A DNA stretch of 64,000 nucleotides from Achromobacter kerstersii. Lineage in GTDB: Bacteria; Pseudomonadota; Gammaproteobacteria; Burkholderiales; Burkholderiaceae_B. A program made the position numbers and the translations under genes. Within the stretch, counting starts at the first letter, position 1, and each line of letters begins with the position of its first letter. The notes under the pieces are model-generated. The model did not search any database and was not told where the DNA came from. It worked only from the letters and a program-made list of their open reading frames with translations. This document shows positions 38,816 through 46,074 of the stretch, piece after piece. The stretch is taken from contig NZ_CADIJQ010000001.1 in NCBI RefSeq assembly GCF_902859595.1, positions 1,736,001 through 1,800,000 of the forward strand, in the 5' to 3' direction.

Positions 38816-40353
38816 TTCTGCAATGCCTCCTCGTTGTCCTGCTTGAATTGCTTCACGTGGCCCAGCTCCGACCCCACGCGGGCGTGCCACAAGGCGCGGC
38901 GGTGCGCGCGTTCCGATGCATTGGCCAGCGGGTGGAATACGGCGTCGGCCACGATGGTTTTGCGGGCGTCTTGCAGCGACGGCCAAAGCAAACCCGATGA
39001 CCCTGCCAAGTAGGCGATACCACGCAGGCTGGCGCGGTCCGCCTCCTGCATGCGGCGAATGGGAATGCCGATCAGGTCCGCCTGAATCTGCAGCAGCGGG
39101 TCGCTGCGCGACAGGCCACCGCCCACCACCAATTCCGACACCCGCACGCCCGACGCTTCTTCATCCGCTTCGATGCAACTGGCGACCGAATGCGCAATGC
39201 CTTCCAGAATGGCGTAGGCCACTTCGGCCTGCGTGGTGGCCATCGACACGCCGGTTAGCGACGCGCGCGCGCCGGTCTCCATGCGCGGGACGCGCAAGCC
39301 CGTCAACGCCGGCACGAAGGTGACGCCTTGCGACGACGTCACCGTTTGCGCCAACGCGCTGATCTCGTGCGCGTCCTTGAACCACTTCAGCTTTTCGCAG
39401 ACCCAGTCCAACGCGGAACCCGTGGTTGCCACAAAGGTCTCGACGGCAAAGTGCGACGCGCCATTCTGGCGGCGCGCCGTCATCGTCAGCGAACCATCCG
39501 CCATGCCGGGATGGGCAGGCGGTTCGGTGCCGACGATCAGGTCCACGAAGCTGCCGGTGCCATGCACGCACATCGCCTGCCCGCGGTCCAGGCAACCCAG
39601 CCCAATCGCGCCCGCGTGTTGATCCCCCGCCGAGGCCAGGATCGGAACATCGATGCCCAGGACGTCCGAGCGGGTACGCCCGAAGTCGTCGGCATCCTGG
39701 CGCAAGACGGGCAAGAGTTCATGCGGAAAGCCCAGCTCCTGTACCCATTCCAGGTAGTAGCGATGGTCGGCCAGCACATAGGCGCCGGCTGACGTGGCGT
39801 TGGTGGGCGTGGTCACGCATTCGCGGCGTTGCGAAAAATGCCAGAGCAGCCAGGTGTCAACCGTACCGAACGCCAGGCGTTTCTCCGCCCAGGCGCGGGC
39901 GACGTCCGGCGTGTCGCGCAGGTGACGCGCAGCCCACAGGTACAGCGAACGCACACCGACAGGACGGCCCACGCGATCACGCAGGCGCGCATCCCACTCA
40001 GGCGCCATCTGCGACAGCTCGTCCACAAAACGCGTGTCCTGCCAGACCATGGCCGGCACCAGCGCCCGGCCCGTCTGCGTGTCCCACAACACAGCCGTGG
40101 CGCGTTGCGTGGCAAGTGCCAGCGCAACGATCTCCTGGCCATCGGCCTGGGCCTGCGCGATAGCGCTGCGGCAAACGTCAATGGTTCGATCCAGGATCTC
40201 GTTGGCGTCCTGCTCCACAACACCCGGCCGCGGCGACTCCACATGCAGCGTCTGGTATTGCAGGCAAGACACATGGCCATCGGCCGCGACGGTGGCCGCC
40301 CGCGTGCCGGACGTGCCTTCGTCAATGGCCAGAATTACTTTTTTATTCATCAT
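38812..40353 (-). CDS. glpK: Glycerol kinase (FGGY family)
   Basis: 513 residues. FGGY N-terminal phosphate loop AIDEGTSGTRAA at 9-20, AMVWQDTRFVDEL in the sugar-binding region and the C-terminal ATP-site block VVGGGLSRSDPLLQIQADL. Family includes other sugar and polyol kinases, but the glpD neighbour makes glycerol the likely substrate. Start ATG overlaps the MFS stop (4 nt), and its own stop overlaps glpD, so the four upstream genes are translationally linked. Confidence 0.88.
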   Translation of the reverse strand: MMNKKVILAIDEGTSGTRAATVAADGHVSCLQYQTLHVESPRPGVVEQDANEILDRTIDVCRSAIAQAQADGQEIVALALATQRATAVLWDTQTGRALVPAMVWQDTRFVDELSQMAPEWDARLRDRVGRPVGVRSLYLWAARHLRDTPDVARAWAEKRLAFGTVDTWLLWHFSQRRECVTTPTNATSAGAYVLADHRYYLEWVQELGFPHELLPVLRQDADDFGRTRSDVLGIDVPILASAGDQHAGAIGLGCLDRGQAMCVHGTGSFVDLIVGTEPPAHPGMADGSLTMTARRQNGASHFAVETFVATTGSALDWVCEKLKWFKDAHEISALAQTVTSSQGVTFVPALTGLRVPRMETGARASLTGVSMATTQAEVAYAILEGIAHSVASCIEADEEASGVRVSELVVGGGLSRSDPLLQIQADLIGIPIRRMQEADRASLRGIAYLAGSSGLLWPSLQDARKTIVADAVFHPLANASERAHRRALWHARVGSELGHVKQFKQDNEEALQK

Positions 40354-41807
40354 CGCGAGGCTTTCCCAATGACGGGGTTCAAGGCGGGCAGCACGGCGTC
40401 GTCTTTGAACTGCGGCGCATCGGCTTCGTTATCCGGGTTGATGGGGGTGCGGGTGGGGTCCCACTTGATCACGAAGCAAATAATGCTGGCGACTAGCGGC
40501 ACGATAGACAGGATGAGGAAGGTCTTTTCCAGCCCGTAGTTTTCGCGGAACAGCGGAAAAATCAGCAGCCCGATCGCGGCGCCCGTGGAACCCAGCGCGC
40601 CGATGATGCCGTTGGCGCCCGCGCGCAGCTCGCTGCGGAACGACAGCGACGACAGGCTCTTGCCATTGGCGCCCGGCCCGCCCGAGTGGAACAAAATGAA
40701 CAGCGACGGCACCACAACGGCCAGCCACAGCGGCATCTTGCCGTGGAAGGTACCCAGAATCAGCAGCATCAGGAACACGGCCGCAAAGCCGAACGCCGAC
40801 GCGCGCCGCAGGCCCAGCTTGCGGCCGATGTACGGCGACAAAAAGCCGCCGAAGATGCCGAACACGTTGAACACCAGCGCACCGATGGTGGCGAAGACGA
40901 AATCCTTGCCGAACAGCGCTGCGCTGATCAGCGGCAGATACCAGCCCACCGCGAAATACTGGATCGACTGGCCGATCTGGACCGTGGCGGCAAGAATGGT
41001 GCGCGGCAGGTAGACGCCGCGAAAGATCAGCAGCACGTTAGCGATACCGCGCTTGGCCTGGTTCGTGACAGGAATGCGCTCATGCAGGGGCGCGGCGGCG
41101 AATGGCTGCTCGTAGATCTTGGTCATGGCCAGCGCCGCTTGCTCCACGCGCTCTTTGCGCGCCAGCCAGATCGGGCTTTCAACCATGTAGCTCAGTTGCA
41201 GCACCAGAATCACGACGGCAAAAATGGCCGTGGCCGCAACCGAATACCGCCAGATCGAATCACCCACGTCCCACGAGAAAAACAGCAAGGCCAGCAGCAG
41301 GTTCGTGCAGACCGCCGTGTACCACATGCCCTGCCAGGTGTTCAGCCGGCTCTTGAACTTCACCGGCGTGAATTCGGCCAGCACGGCCATGGCAATCGCG
41401 AAGTCAATGCCATACGCCGCGCCGACAAAGAAGCGGCCCACCAGGATGACTTCGAAACTGGGCGCAAACATCACCAGCAGGGCGCCGATGACGGCCAGGA
41501 ACTTCGCGATGATCAACGGCCGGATGCGGCCCCACCGGTCTGCCATCCAGCCCCCGATGGGGTTGAACGCAATGGCGACCCAGGCAGCGAACGACGTCAT
41601 CAACGCGACTTGACCGGCTTTCAAGCCCAGGTCGCGCGTCATGGGCCCCAGGCCCGCGCTCAGTGCAGAGTTTGCGAAGGCGTCCAGGAACAGGCCGCCC
41701 AACGCCAGCCACCATATCAGGCCGGCTCGGCCAGTAATACCCGGGCGTGAATCAATAAAAGCGATGACATCGTCGATGCCACGTATTTTTACGGTCGATG
41801 ATTGCAC
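40350..41807 (-). CDS. MFS transporter of the glycerol-3-phosphate operon
   Basis: 485 residues, GTG start at 41807 with AGGAG 7 nt upstream. Twelve hydrophobic segments; motif GGWMADRWGRIRPLI after TM2 and VGRFFVGAAYGIDFAIAMAVLAEF after TM4 mark the sugar-porter branch of MFS, not the GlpT (OPA) branch. By position, first gene of the glp operon, it probably imports glycerol, glycerol phosphate or a glycerophosphodiester; which one is not visible. The cytoplasmic C-tail of about 40 residues is charged. Confidence 0.85.
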   Translation of the reverse strand: MQSSTVKIRGIDDVIAFIDSRPGITGRAGLIWWLALGGLFLDAFANSALSAGLGPMTRDLGLKAGQVALMTSFAAWVAIAFNPIGGWMADRWGRIRPLIIAKFLAVIGALLVMFAPSFEVILVGRFFVGAAYGIDFAIAMAVLAEFTPVKFKSRLNTWQGMWYTAVCTNLLLALLFFSWDVGDSIWRYSVAATAIFAVVILVLQLSYMVESPIWLARKERVEQAALAMTKIYEQPFAAAPLHERIPVTNQAKRGIANVLLIFRGVYLPRTILAATVQIGQSIQYFAVGWYLPLISAALFGKDFVFATIGALVFNVFGIFGGFLSPYIGRKLGLRRASAFGFAAVFLMLLILGTFHGKMPLWLAVVVPSLFILFHSGGPGANGKSLSSLSFRSELRAGANGIIGALGSTGAAIGLLIFPLFRENYGLEKTFLILSIVPLVASIICFVIKWDPTRTPINPDNEADAPQFKDDAVLPALNPVIGKASR

Positions 41808-41860
41808 AGTCGTCTCCTCTTGGAATTATTTCTGTAAGAGGTCGACGCAAACTGCGCGCA

Positions 41861-41891
41861 ATAAAAGACCACCCTACAGATGGTCTTTTAT
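41861..41891 (-). promoter_or_regulatory. Leader hairpin (attenuator candidate) of the glp operon
   Basis: Perfect 11-bp inverted repeat ATAAAAGACCA with a 9-nt loop; on the transcript the right arm ends CUUUUAU, giving terminator-like form. It begins about 10 nt after the predicted transcription start and ends 53 nt before the first start codon. With a GlpP-like gene in the operon, antitermination is the leading explanation; a DNA operator is the alternative. Confidence 0.65.
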
Positions 41892-41907
41892 CTAAATCTG
41901 TGCGGTG

Positions 41908-41936
41908 ACTTTATGGGTTGCGCTTGGGGGTGTCAA
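41908..41936 (-). promoter_or_regulatory. Promoter of the glp operon
   Basis: Minus strand consensus -35 TTGACA (41931-41936), 17-bp spacer, -10 TAAAGT (41908-41913). Strong, and placed just before the leader hairpin. The rest of 41808-42262 (455 bp) is unusually AT-rich (42030-42085) and holds no gene I would support. Confidence 0.75.
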
Positions 41937-41989
41937 GGCACCCAGGCATCAGGACAAACCCTATTTCCCGCGGCTTTTTTCGGCGCTGG

Positions 41990-42017
41990 AAAAGTATCCA
42001 AAGTCGCTTAAAAGTAT
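41990..42017. repeat. Direct repeat AAAAGTAT upstream of the glp promoter
   Basis: Two copies of AAAAGTAT start 20 bp apart (41990 and 42010), about two helical turns, 54-80 bp upstream of the -35 box. Possible activator half sites; nothing else supports it. Confidence 0.35.
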
Positions 42018-42262
42018 ATGGAACGGCGAATTTTTATATCTTTTTCTCTTTATTTTTCAATGACTTGCAATAAATATTTAAGCTGTCAAACTACGCCCGC
42101 TCTTTGATCTTGCCTTCCCTGCGCAGGTCTCGATATTCGAAGCCAGCCCAATCACTGAATAACAAAAAAACACATCGTGGCCCGACGTGATAACCACGCG
42201 CGCCATGCGGGCGCTCGCCCGTTTCAGTCTCGCAACCCTCGCGTTTCACCAAGGAGAAACCC

Positions 42263-42499
42263 ATGCGTTTAATCACCGATCAAGAACTCAGCAATATGTC
42301 GACGGAAAATAAGCGTCGCCGCCATCACGAGCTGGATAAGAAGTTGTCGGTGGCCGCCGACCGGGGCTGGGCATGCGCGCATCGCATCGAAGCCAGCCGC
42401 GCAAAAGTCCATGCGGCAATTTTGATGGACGTGGAACTGGGCCGTGACGTCGAGCCCAAAACCGAGAAGCGCCGCGACCGCATCAAGGTCAAGAACTGA
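42263..42499 (+). CDS. Hypothetical small basic protein, 78 residues
   Basis: Not recognised. ATG at 42263 with AAGGAGA 5-6 nt upstream, one of the best ribosome sites in the window. Rich in Lys/Arg and Glu with predicted helices (STENKRRRHHELDKKL; ASRAKVHAAILMDVEL). No membrane segment. Could bind nucleic acid, but no motif supports it. Confidence 0.6.
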   Translation: MRLITDQELSNMSTENKRRRHHELDKKLSVAADRGWACAHRIEASRAKVHAAILMDVELGRDVEPKTEKRRDRIKVKN

Positions 42500-42612
42500 G
42501 TGAAGGCTTCCGGAGGCCTATACGGCGTGTGTGATTGGGGCGCTGTACACCCCAAAAGCCAACGGCCTCTGGACCACGATTCATAACCACCTGAAGCGCG
42601 TACGCCCTAGCG

Positions 42613-42858
42613 TCAGATGCTCAACCAGGTCACAAGCGGCGATAGCGATAGCAACAGGCCTAGCCAGGCAATTTTGCTATTCGATTGGTGGATGGCATAA
42701 AAGCCGAAGGCCAGCCCGGGCAACCCGGGAATCAATTCAAAGATGATGTACGGCCAAAGGCCCAGGTGCATCACCACCCACCAGTGCAGGAAGGCGGTCG
42801 CAGCGCCGCAGATCAGCGCGCAGACACTAGAGAACGACCAGCCCAGATCGCGCAGCAT
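42613..42858 (-). CDS. Small membrane protein, 81 residues
   Basis: Not recognised. Three hydrophobic segments (about 8-28, 33-50 and 58-78: LICGAATAFLHWWVVMHLGL, YIIFELIPGLPGLAFGFYAI, WLGLLLSLSPLVTWLSI). Start ATG at 42858 with a GGGG tract upstream; a TTG at 42873 is possible. Tryptophan-rich. No neighbour suggests a function. Confidence 0.55.
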   Translation of the reverse strand: MLRDLGWSFSSVCALICGAATAFLHWWVVMHLGLWPYIIFELIPGLPGLAFGFYAIHQSNSKIAWLGLLLSLSPLVTWLSI

Positions 42859-42944
42859 CCTGACACCCCACAAACGGTTGATCGAGCCCGGATGTTACCG
42901 GACGGGGATGCTGCGAGGTAGCGATACTGCCGCCCAAAACGAAA

Positions 42945-42977
42945 GGGCCGAATCCAATGTTTCAAAGGATTCGGCCC
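42945..42977 (-). terminator. Terminator of the third cold-shock gene
   Basis: Perfect 11-bp stem GGGCCGAATCC with an 11-nt loop, 46 nt past the stop at 43024; followed on the minus strand by CTTTCGTTTT. Confidence 0.75.
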
Positions 42978-43023
42978 CACACGAGCTACCAAGCTGCCTG
43001 CTTTACAGCAAGCAGCTCAGTGC

Positions 43024-43233
43024 TTAAATCGATTTGATCATTGTCGCCTGAGGACCTTTTTGTCCTTGGCCGGCAACGAATGAAACGCGCTGATTCTCTT
43101 CTAGAGATTTGTGCCCGTCACCCTGAATTTCCGAGTAATGCGCAAAGAGGTCTTTACCACCAAGTTCCGGCGAGATGAAGCCGTAGCCCTTGTCATTGTT
43201 AAACCACTTCACGATACCTGTTTCAATCTTCAA
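43024..43233 (-). CDS. Cold-shock protein (CspA family)
   Basis: 69 residues with RNP1 KGYGFI and RNP2 DLFAHY. Closest to the copy at 18028. Lies next to the decayed integrase and the prophage boundary. Gap 43234-43439 upstream shows no further gene; it contains a short GCATCC/GGATGC hairpin near 43398. Confidence 0.94.
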   Translation of the reverse strand: MKIETGIVKWFNNDKGYGFISPELGGKDLFAHYSEIQGDGHKSLEENQRVSFVAGQGQKGPQATMIKSI

Positions 43234-43439
43234 TGTAAGTCCTAGATGTTCAGGGAAAAAATATTCCCGGGCAGACTATGGGCGCTTGGGGGCAGTAAAG
43301 ATATAACCGTTTCCAAATGATACATGTGCCCTCGCCTCTCGGGCGGCTGCGAGACGGCCGCCGCCGAGTATCTTTACGCAAAGCGTCTGCATGCCCGCAT
43401 CCTTCGGATGCGCAACAAATGGGCCCAAAGAACGGGGCC

Positions 43440-43609
43440 ATGATCATTGGCGACTACGGGAAATGGATGCCGACCGCTGATCCCGGTGCCGAAGGCAAGG
43501 CCGTGGGCCTGTGGCGGGAAAAGCGGGCATCAAGGACAAGTACTACGGTGACATTCTGGAGCCAGAACGGCCCCAAAACACTTCCCAGATTCCAGATCAA
43601 CGAAGCTAA
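43440..43609 (+). pseudogene. Relic of a tyrosine-recombinase (phage integrase) C-terminus
   Basis: Frame 1 reads GDYGKWMPTADPGAEGKAVG and on to LWRE at 43520; shifting back by one base there continues KAGIKDKYYGDILEPERP to a stop at 43607. The y-G-K-W-M/I-P block resembles the end of phage integrases just after the catalytic tyrosine. The frame change is at an A run (gaaaagc) and could be a single-base loss. Catalytic residues and the rest of the gene are missing. It points at the att fragment 33 bp downstream. Homology is from memory of the family. Confidence 0.5.
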
Positions 43610-43641
43610 AAATCTAAGCCGTTGATCTCATTGGGAAAAAG

Positions 43642-43664
43642 TGGTGCGAAGGAGGGGACTCGAA
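43642..43664 (-). other. Prophage attachment site: 3' fragment of a tRNA gene
   Basis: On the minus strand the 23 bp give the T loop TTCGAGT, T-stem side CCCCT, acceptor side CCTTCGC, discriminator A and CCA. The other half of the T stem (AGGGG) is absent, so this is not a tRNA gene but the duplicated core left by integration. The acceptor GCGAAGG/CCTTCGC suggests a tRNA-Leu, which I cannot confirm. Orientation predicts the intact gene at higher coordinates, beyond the window. Confidence 0.72.
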
Positions 43665-43683
43665 AAGCTAGCATTGGCGCGGC

Positions 43684-43716
43684 TTTTTGGGGATTTTGGG
43701 GCCAATTTGGGGCCAC
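43684..43716 (+). repeat. TTTTGGGG repeats beside the att site
   Basis: Three tandem copies of (A)TTTTGGGG, two of them extended to TTTGGGGCCA, 20-52 bp inside the prophage. Could be integrase arm-type sites; the position fits but sequence support is only the repetition. The stretch 43665-43863 has no gene start that I support. Confidence 0.4.
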
Positions 43717-43863
43717 TCGATCAAACTTCGTCGGGGACAATCCCCAGTCCCCAAGCGTTCCCCCAGTCGGTCAGCATCGCTCGCCAATGACGCCATAGCG
43801 TGGCCATCCATTTTAGCGGCATGGGGCAACCTCATATACTGGGCGTTCAATAGCGAGGGTTCT

Positions 43864-44529
43864 ATGTGCAGCCACTATCAGACGCTGAAAGACGCCGAAT
43901 TGCTGCTCAAGAAATTTGGAGTGCGCGAGAAGCCGCCCGCCGTAGGCAAGTACGACATGTGGCCCAGGTATCAGGGGGTATTCGTGCGCCGGCCCGTGGA
44001 GCATGACGCGGGCGACGAGGCGGTGCCGGAGCGCGAAGCCGTGGCCGGCCGCTGGGGTCTCATCAGCGCAATGACCAAGCCCGAAGGGCTGGACAAAGCC
44101 GGCAAGCTGTCCACCTTCAACGCTCGCAGCGAGACCGCCCCCAAGTCCTTCACCTTCGGCAACGCGTGGCGTCGCGCTCAACACTGCATCATCCCGGCGG
44201 ATGCTATCTTCGAACCCGACTGGCGATCCGGCTCTGCCGTGCCCACGCGGTTTACCCGCGCTGATGGCGCACCGCTGGGCATCGCGGGCCTATGGGACCG
44301 GTGGCGAGATGCGGCCGGCCAATGGCAAGAGAGCTACACCATGCTGACCATCAACGCGGACGATGACCCGCTCTTTCGGCATTACCACCAGGCCGGCAAG
44401 GAAAAGCGCATGGTCGTCATCCTGCCGGAAGGCGCCTACGGCGACTGGCTGACCGCGCCGACCGAGGCGACCCGGGACTTCCTGGTCCCCTTCCCCTCCG
44501 ACAAGCTCGTCGCCACACCGATGAAGTGA
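43864..44529 (+). CDS. SRAP-family (YedK/HMCES-like) abasic-site protein
   Basis: 221 residues from the ATG at 43864, so Cys2 follows the initiator Met as the SRAP mechanism needs (MCSHYQ; the usual form is MCGR). Active-site Asn/Glu lie in FNARSE at about 79-84 and the His in LFRHYH near 166-170; FEPDW stands where many members have YEW. SRAP proteins crosslink to abasic sites in single-stranded DNA and protect replication forks. First plus-strand gene inside the prophage; frequent moron position. Ribosome site GAGGG precedes the ATG. Confidence 0.88.
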   Translation: MCSHYQTLKDAELLLKKFGVREKPPAVGKYDMWPRYQGVFVRRPVEHDAGDEAVPEREAVAGRWGLISAMTKPEGLDKAGKLSTFNARSETAPKSFTFGNAWRRAQHCIIPADAIFEPDWRSGSAVPTRFTRADGAPLGIAGLWDRWRDAAGQWQESYTMLTINADDDPLFRHYHQAGKEKRMVVILPEGAYGDWLTAPTEATRDFLVPFPSDKLVATPMK

Positions 44530-44546
44530 CCTCGATGCCGCTGGAA

Positions 44547-44566
44547 TATACTGTTTATTCACACAG
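44547..44566 (+). promoter_or_regulatory. LexA box overlapping a -10 element
   Basis: CTGTTTATTCACACAG (44551-44566) fits CTGT-N8-ACAG, and the flanks (TA before, CA after) follow the extended SOS consensus. The -10-like hexamer TATACT (44547-44552) overlaps it, 26 nt before the ATG at 44579. LexA would block this promoter until DNA damage. Confidence 0.72.
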
Positions 44567-44578
44567 CACTTTCTCACC

Positions 44579-44797
44579 ATGGAAAGCAACGGAATTCTAG
44601 CCCAAGTCCCCGGCCAATTCACCGCCCAGGCATCCCAGACGCTTCCGCCAGCGGCCACCGCCGATGACCGCGATTACGACGTGGTGATTGAGGCCCGCCA
44701 CCTGGGCACCGTGCGCATCACCTTCCGAAAGCACAAGGCCAAGCGCGCCAAGCACAGCCATTGGTTTTGGCTTGCCCAGCGCGCTGAGAGGGTCTAA
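44579..44797 (+). CDS. Small SOS-controlled prophage protein, 72 residues
   Basis: Family not recognised. The N-terminal third is flexible (Ala/Gln/Pro), the rest has DYDVVIEARHLGTVRITFRK, beta-like, then a strongly basic patch (KHKAKRAKHSHW) suggesting nucleic-acid binding. No membrane segment, so not a TisB-like toxin. Lies 49 nt after the SRAP gene, with its own LexA-controlled promoter, which links it to DNA damage. Confidence 0.6.
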   Translation: MESNGILAQVPGQFTAQASQTLPPAATADDRDYDVVIEARHLGTVRITFRKHKAKRAKHSHWFWLAQRAERV

Positions 44798-44934
44798 GGG
44801 CTTGTTCTTGGAAAGCGGACGGGCTGCCTATGTTCGCCAGCGCTACTATCGGAAGCGCTGGCTGCTGTAGATTTATGAGCAGCCACAAATAGCGTTGAAT
44901 CCCTCAGTGCTTAATCTCTCGCTGGAGACGACCT

Positions 44935-45435
44935 TTGCGCCAGTTCCTCACTTCGATTCAATCCAGCTTGGATACCCAGAACTGGCTGGCAGCTTTATCA
45001 ACCACCCTCACGCTCCCAGATATGGCAGGTTGGGCCCATTATCCTGATCTCGGCACCGGAGCTAGATACAGGCGCTGGTTTGACGACAACATAGCTCGGT
45101 ATTACGCATCAGAATCCGGTCCCGTGTTCCTTAACAGCAGTGATTGCTGGGCGCTTCGTTGCTCGTTCTTGCACTCAGGGCAAGATGATGTCTCTGGGGA
45201 GAGGGCCCGAAGGGACCTTGCACGCTTCGTCTTCAGTGTCACTGGCTCACACCGAATACGCGTAAATAACGTCCTACAGCTTGACGTACGTCGTTTCTGC
45301 CAAGAGTTCATACAAGCGACGAACGAGTGGTTAGCGCAACATGGAACCGAGAAATCGATCTCAAGTCGTCTCAATACCATGTTATTGGTCAGAACAACAG
45401 CGTTCGAGATGTGGCCGGGCGTGCGAGTTCAATAG
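44935..45435 (+). CDS. Hypothetical accessory protein with an R-x4-H motif
   Basis: 166 residues, TTG start at 44935 with GGAG 8 nt upstream. GC content is visibly lower than in its neighbours. All-helical look; the segment SDCWALRCSFLHSG has Arg and His spaced as in HEPN RNase domains (R-x4-6-H), but this match alone is weak. No signal or membrane segment. In the accessory slot between SRAP and the lysis genes; defence or lysogenic-conversion role is a guess. The gap 44798-44934 holds a GGCTGCT/AGCAGCC hairpin at 44860-44884 and no gene. Confidence 0.5.
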   Translation: MRQFLTSIQSSLDTQNWLAALSTTLTLPDMAGWAHYPDLGTGARYRRWFDDNIARYYASESGPVFLNSSDCWALRCSFLHSGQDDVSGERARRDLARFVFSVTGSHRIRVNNVLQLDVRRFCQEFIQATNEWLAQHGTEKSISSRLNTMLLVRTTAFEMWPGVRVQ

Positions 45436-45580
45436 TGGACGCCAGTAGCCTCGGGCATCAACGGCGCTCTATAGCCGACGCTCCTAGCATCCCGCCGATT
45501 TCGTCGTCACGTGCTGGGCTTCATCCAGAAGAATTTTGGTAACATGGGCCTTCATTCAGTAATCCGCCGGGGAGTTCCGC

Positions 45581-45832
45581 GTGTCGTATAACGAAAATAA
45601 TGAAGCGTCATCAGGGATTGCAACAAAGGTCGCCGCGCAAAGGTTGGCGATTTCTTTTCTGGCCTGCGCAGTTGGTGAACTATTTGACGACGCCGGCCGC
45701 AAGCGCCTGCAAGAGAAACTTGCCCGCCGGGCAGAGGAGGCCGAGATGCGAGGTGCGGAGGATCTGTACGATGAAACTGCCTCCCTGCTTCGTCTGATGG
45801 CCGCCAGAGTAGGCGATACCGCATCGCGGTAG
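45581..45832 (+). CDS. Hypothetical prophage protein, 83 residues
   Basis: Not recognised. GTG at 45581 with GGGGAG 7-8 nt upstream. Soluble and probably helical (AAQRLAISFLACAVGELF, KRLQEKLARRAEEAEMRGAED). Plus strand, convergent with the spanin gene (23-nt gap). Gap 45436-45580 empty. Confidence 0.5.
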   Translation: MSYNENNEASSGIATKVAAQRLAISFLACAVGELFDDAGRKRLQEKLARRAEEAEMRGAEDLYDETASLLRLMAARVGDTASR

Positions 45833-45855
45833 CCCCTCCGCCGCTAGATGCATTG

Positions 45856-46074
45856 CTAGATAGTGCAAAGACTCCGCCAGACTGCATTGACCTCACGGAT
45901 CTGCCGGCGAACCGATGTTGGTGTTTCGTCAACTTGCCCCGCGTCGTGGAAATAGATCGGACGGGCATGCTCGCAATACTCAACGCCCACTCTTGCCGGT
46001 GCCACGCACCCAGTCACGCTTAAGCTCATCAGCAATAGCGCCATCGTCCATTTGCGCCGTTTCCAGCTCCACAT
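45856..46074 (-). CDS. Rz1-like outer-membrane spanin lipoprotein
   Basis: 72 residues. Basic start MWSWKRRKW, hydrophobic core, lipobox LSVTGC with the lipid-bearing Cys at 23. It begins inside the Rz-like gene in another frame (95-nt overlap), the classical Rz/Rz1 layout. Final lysis step: fuses inner and outer membranes with Rz. The mature part has two more cysteines and is less Pro-rich than lambda Rz1. Confidence 0.75.
   Translation of the reverse strand: MWSWKRRKWTMALLLMSLSVTGCVAPARVGVEYCEHARPIYFHDAGQVDETPTSVRRQIREVNAVWRSLCTI

Noticed and set aside
42091-42276. 61-codon minus-strand open frame upstream of the gene at 42263
   Set aside because: Overlaps the well-supported start of that gene, weak start context and no homology that I recognise.
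43317-43625. 102-codon open frame across the integrase relic
   Set aside because: Its first part is non-coding in appearance and its end reads the relic in the wrong frame; treated as a pseudogene instead.
43642-43664. A complete tRNA gene at the prophage boundary
   Set aside because: Only the 3' part is present: the 5' T-stem strand, anticodon arm and acceptor 5' strand are missing.
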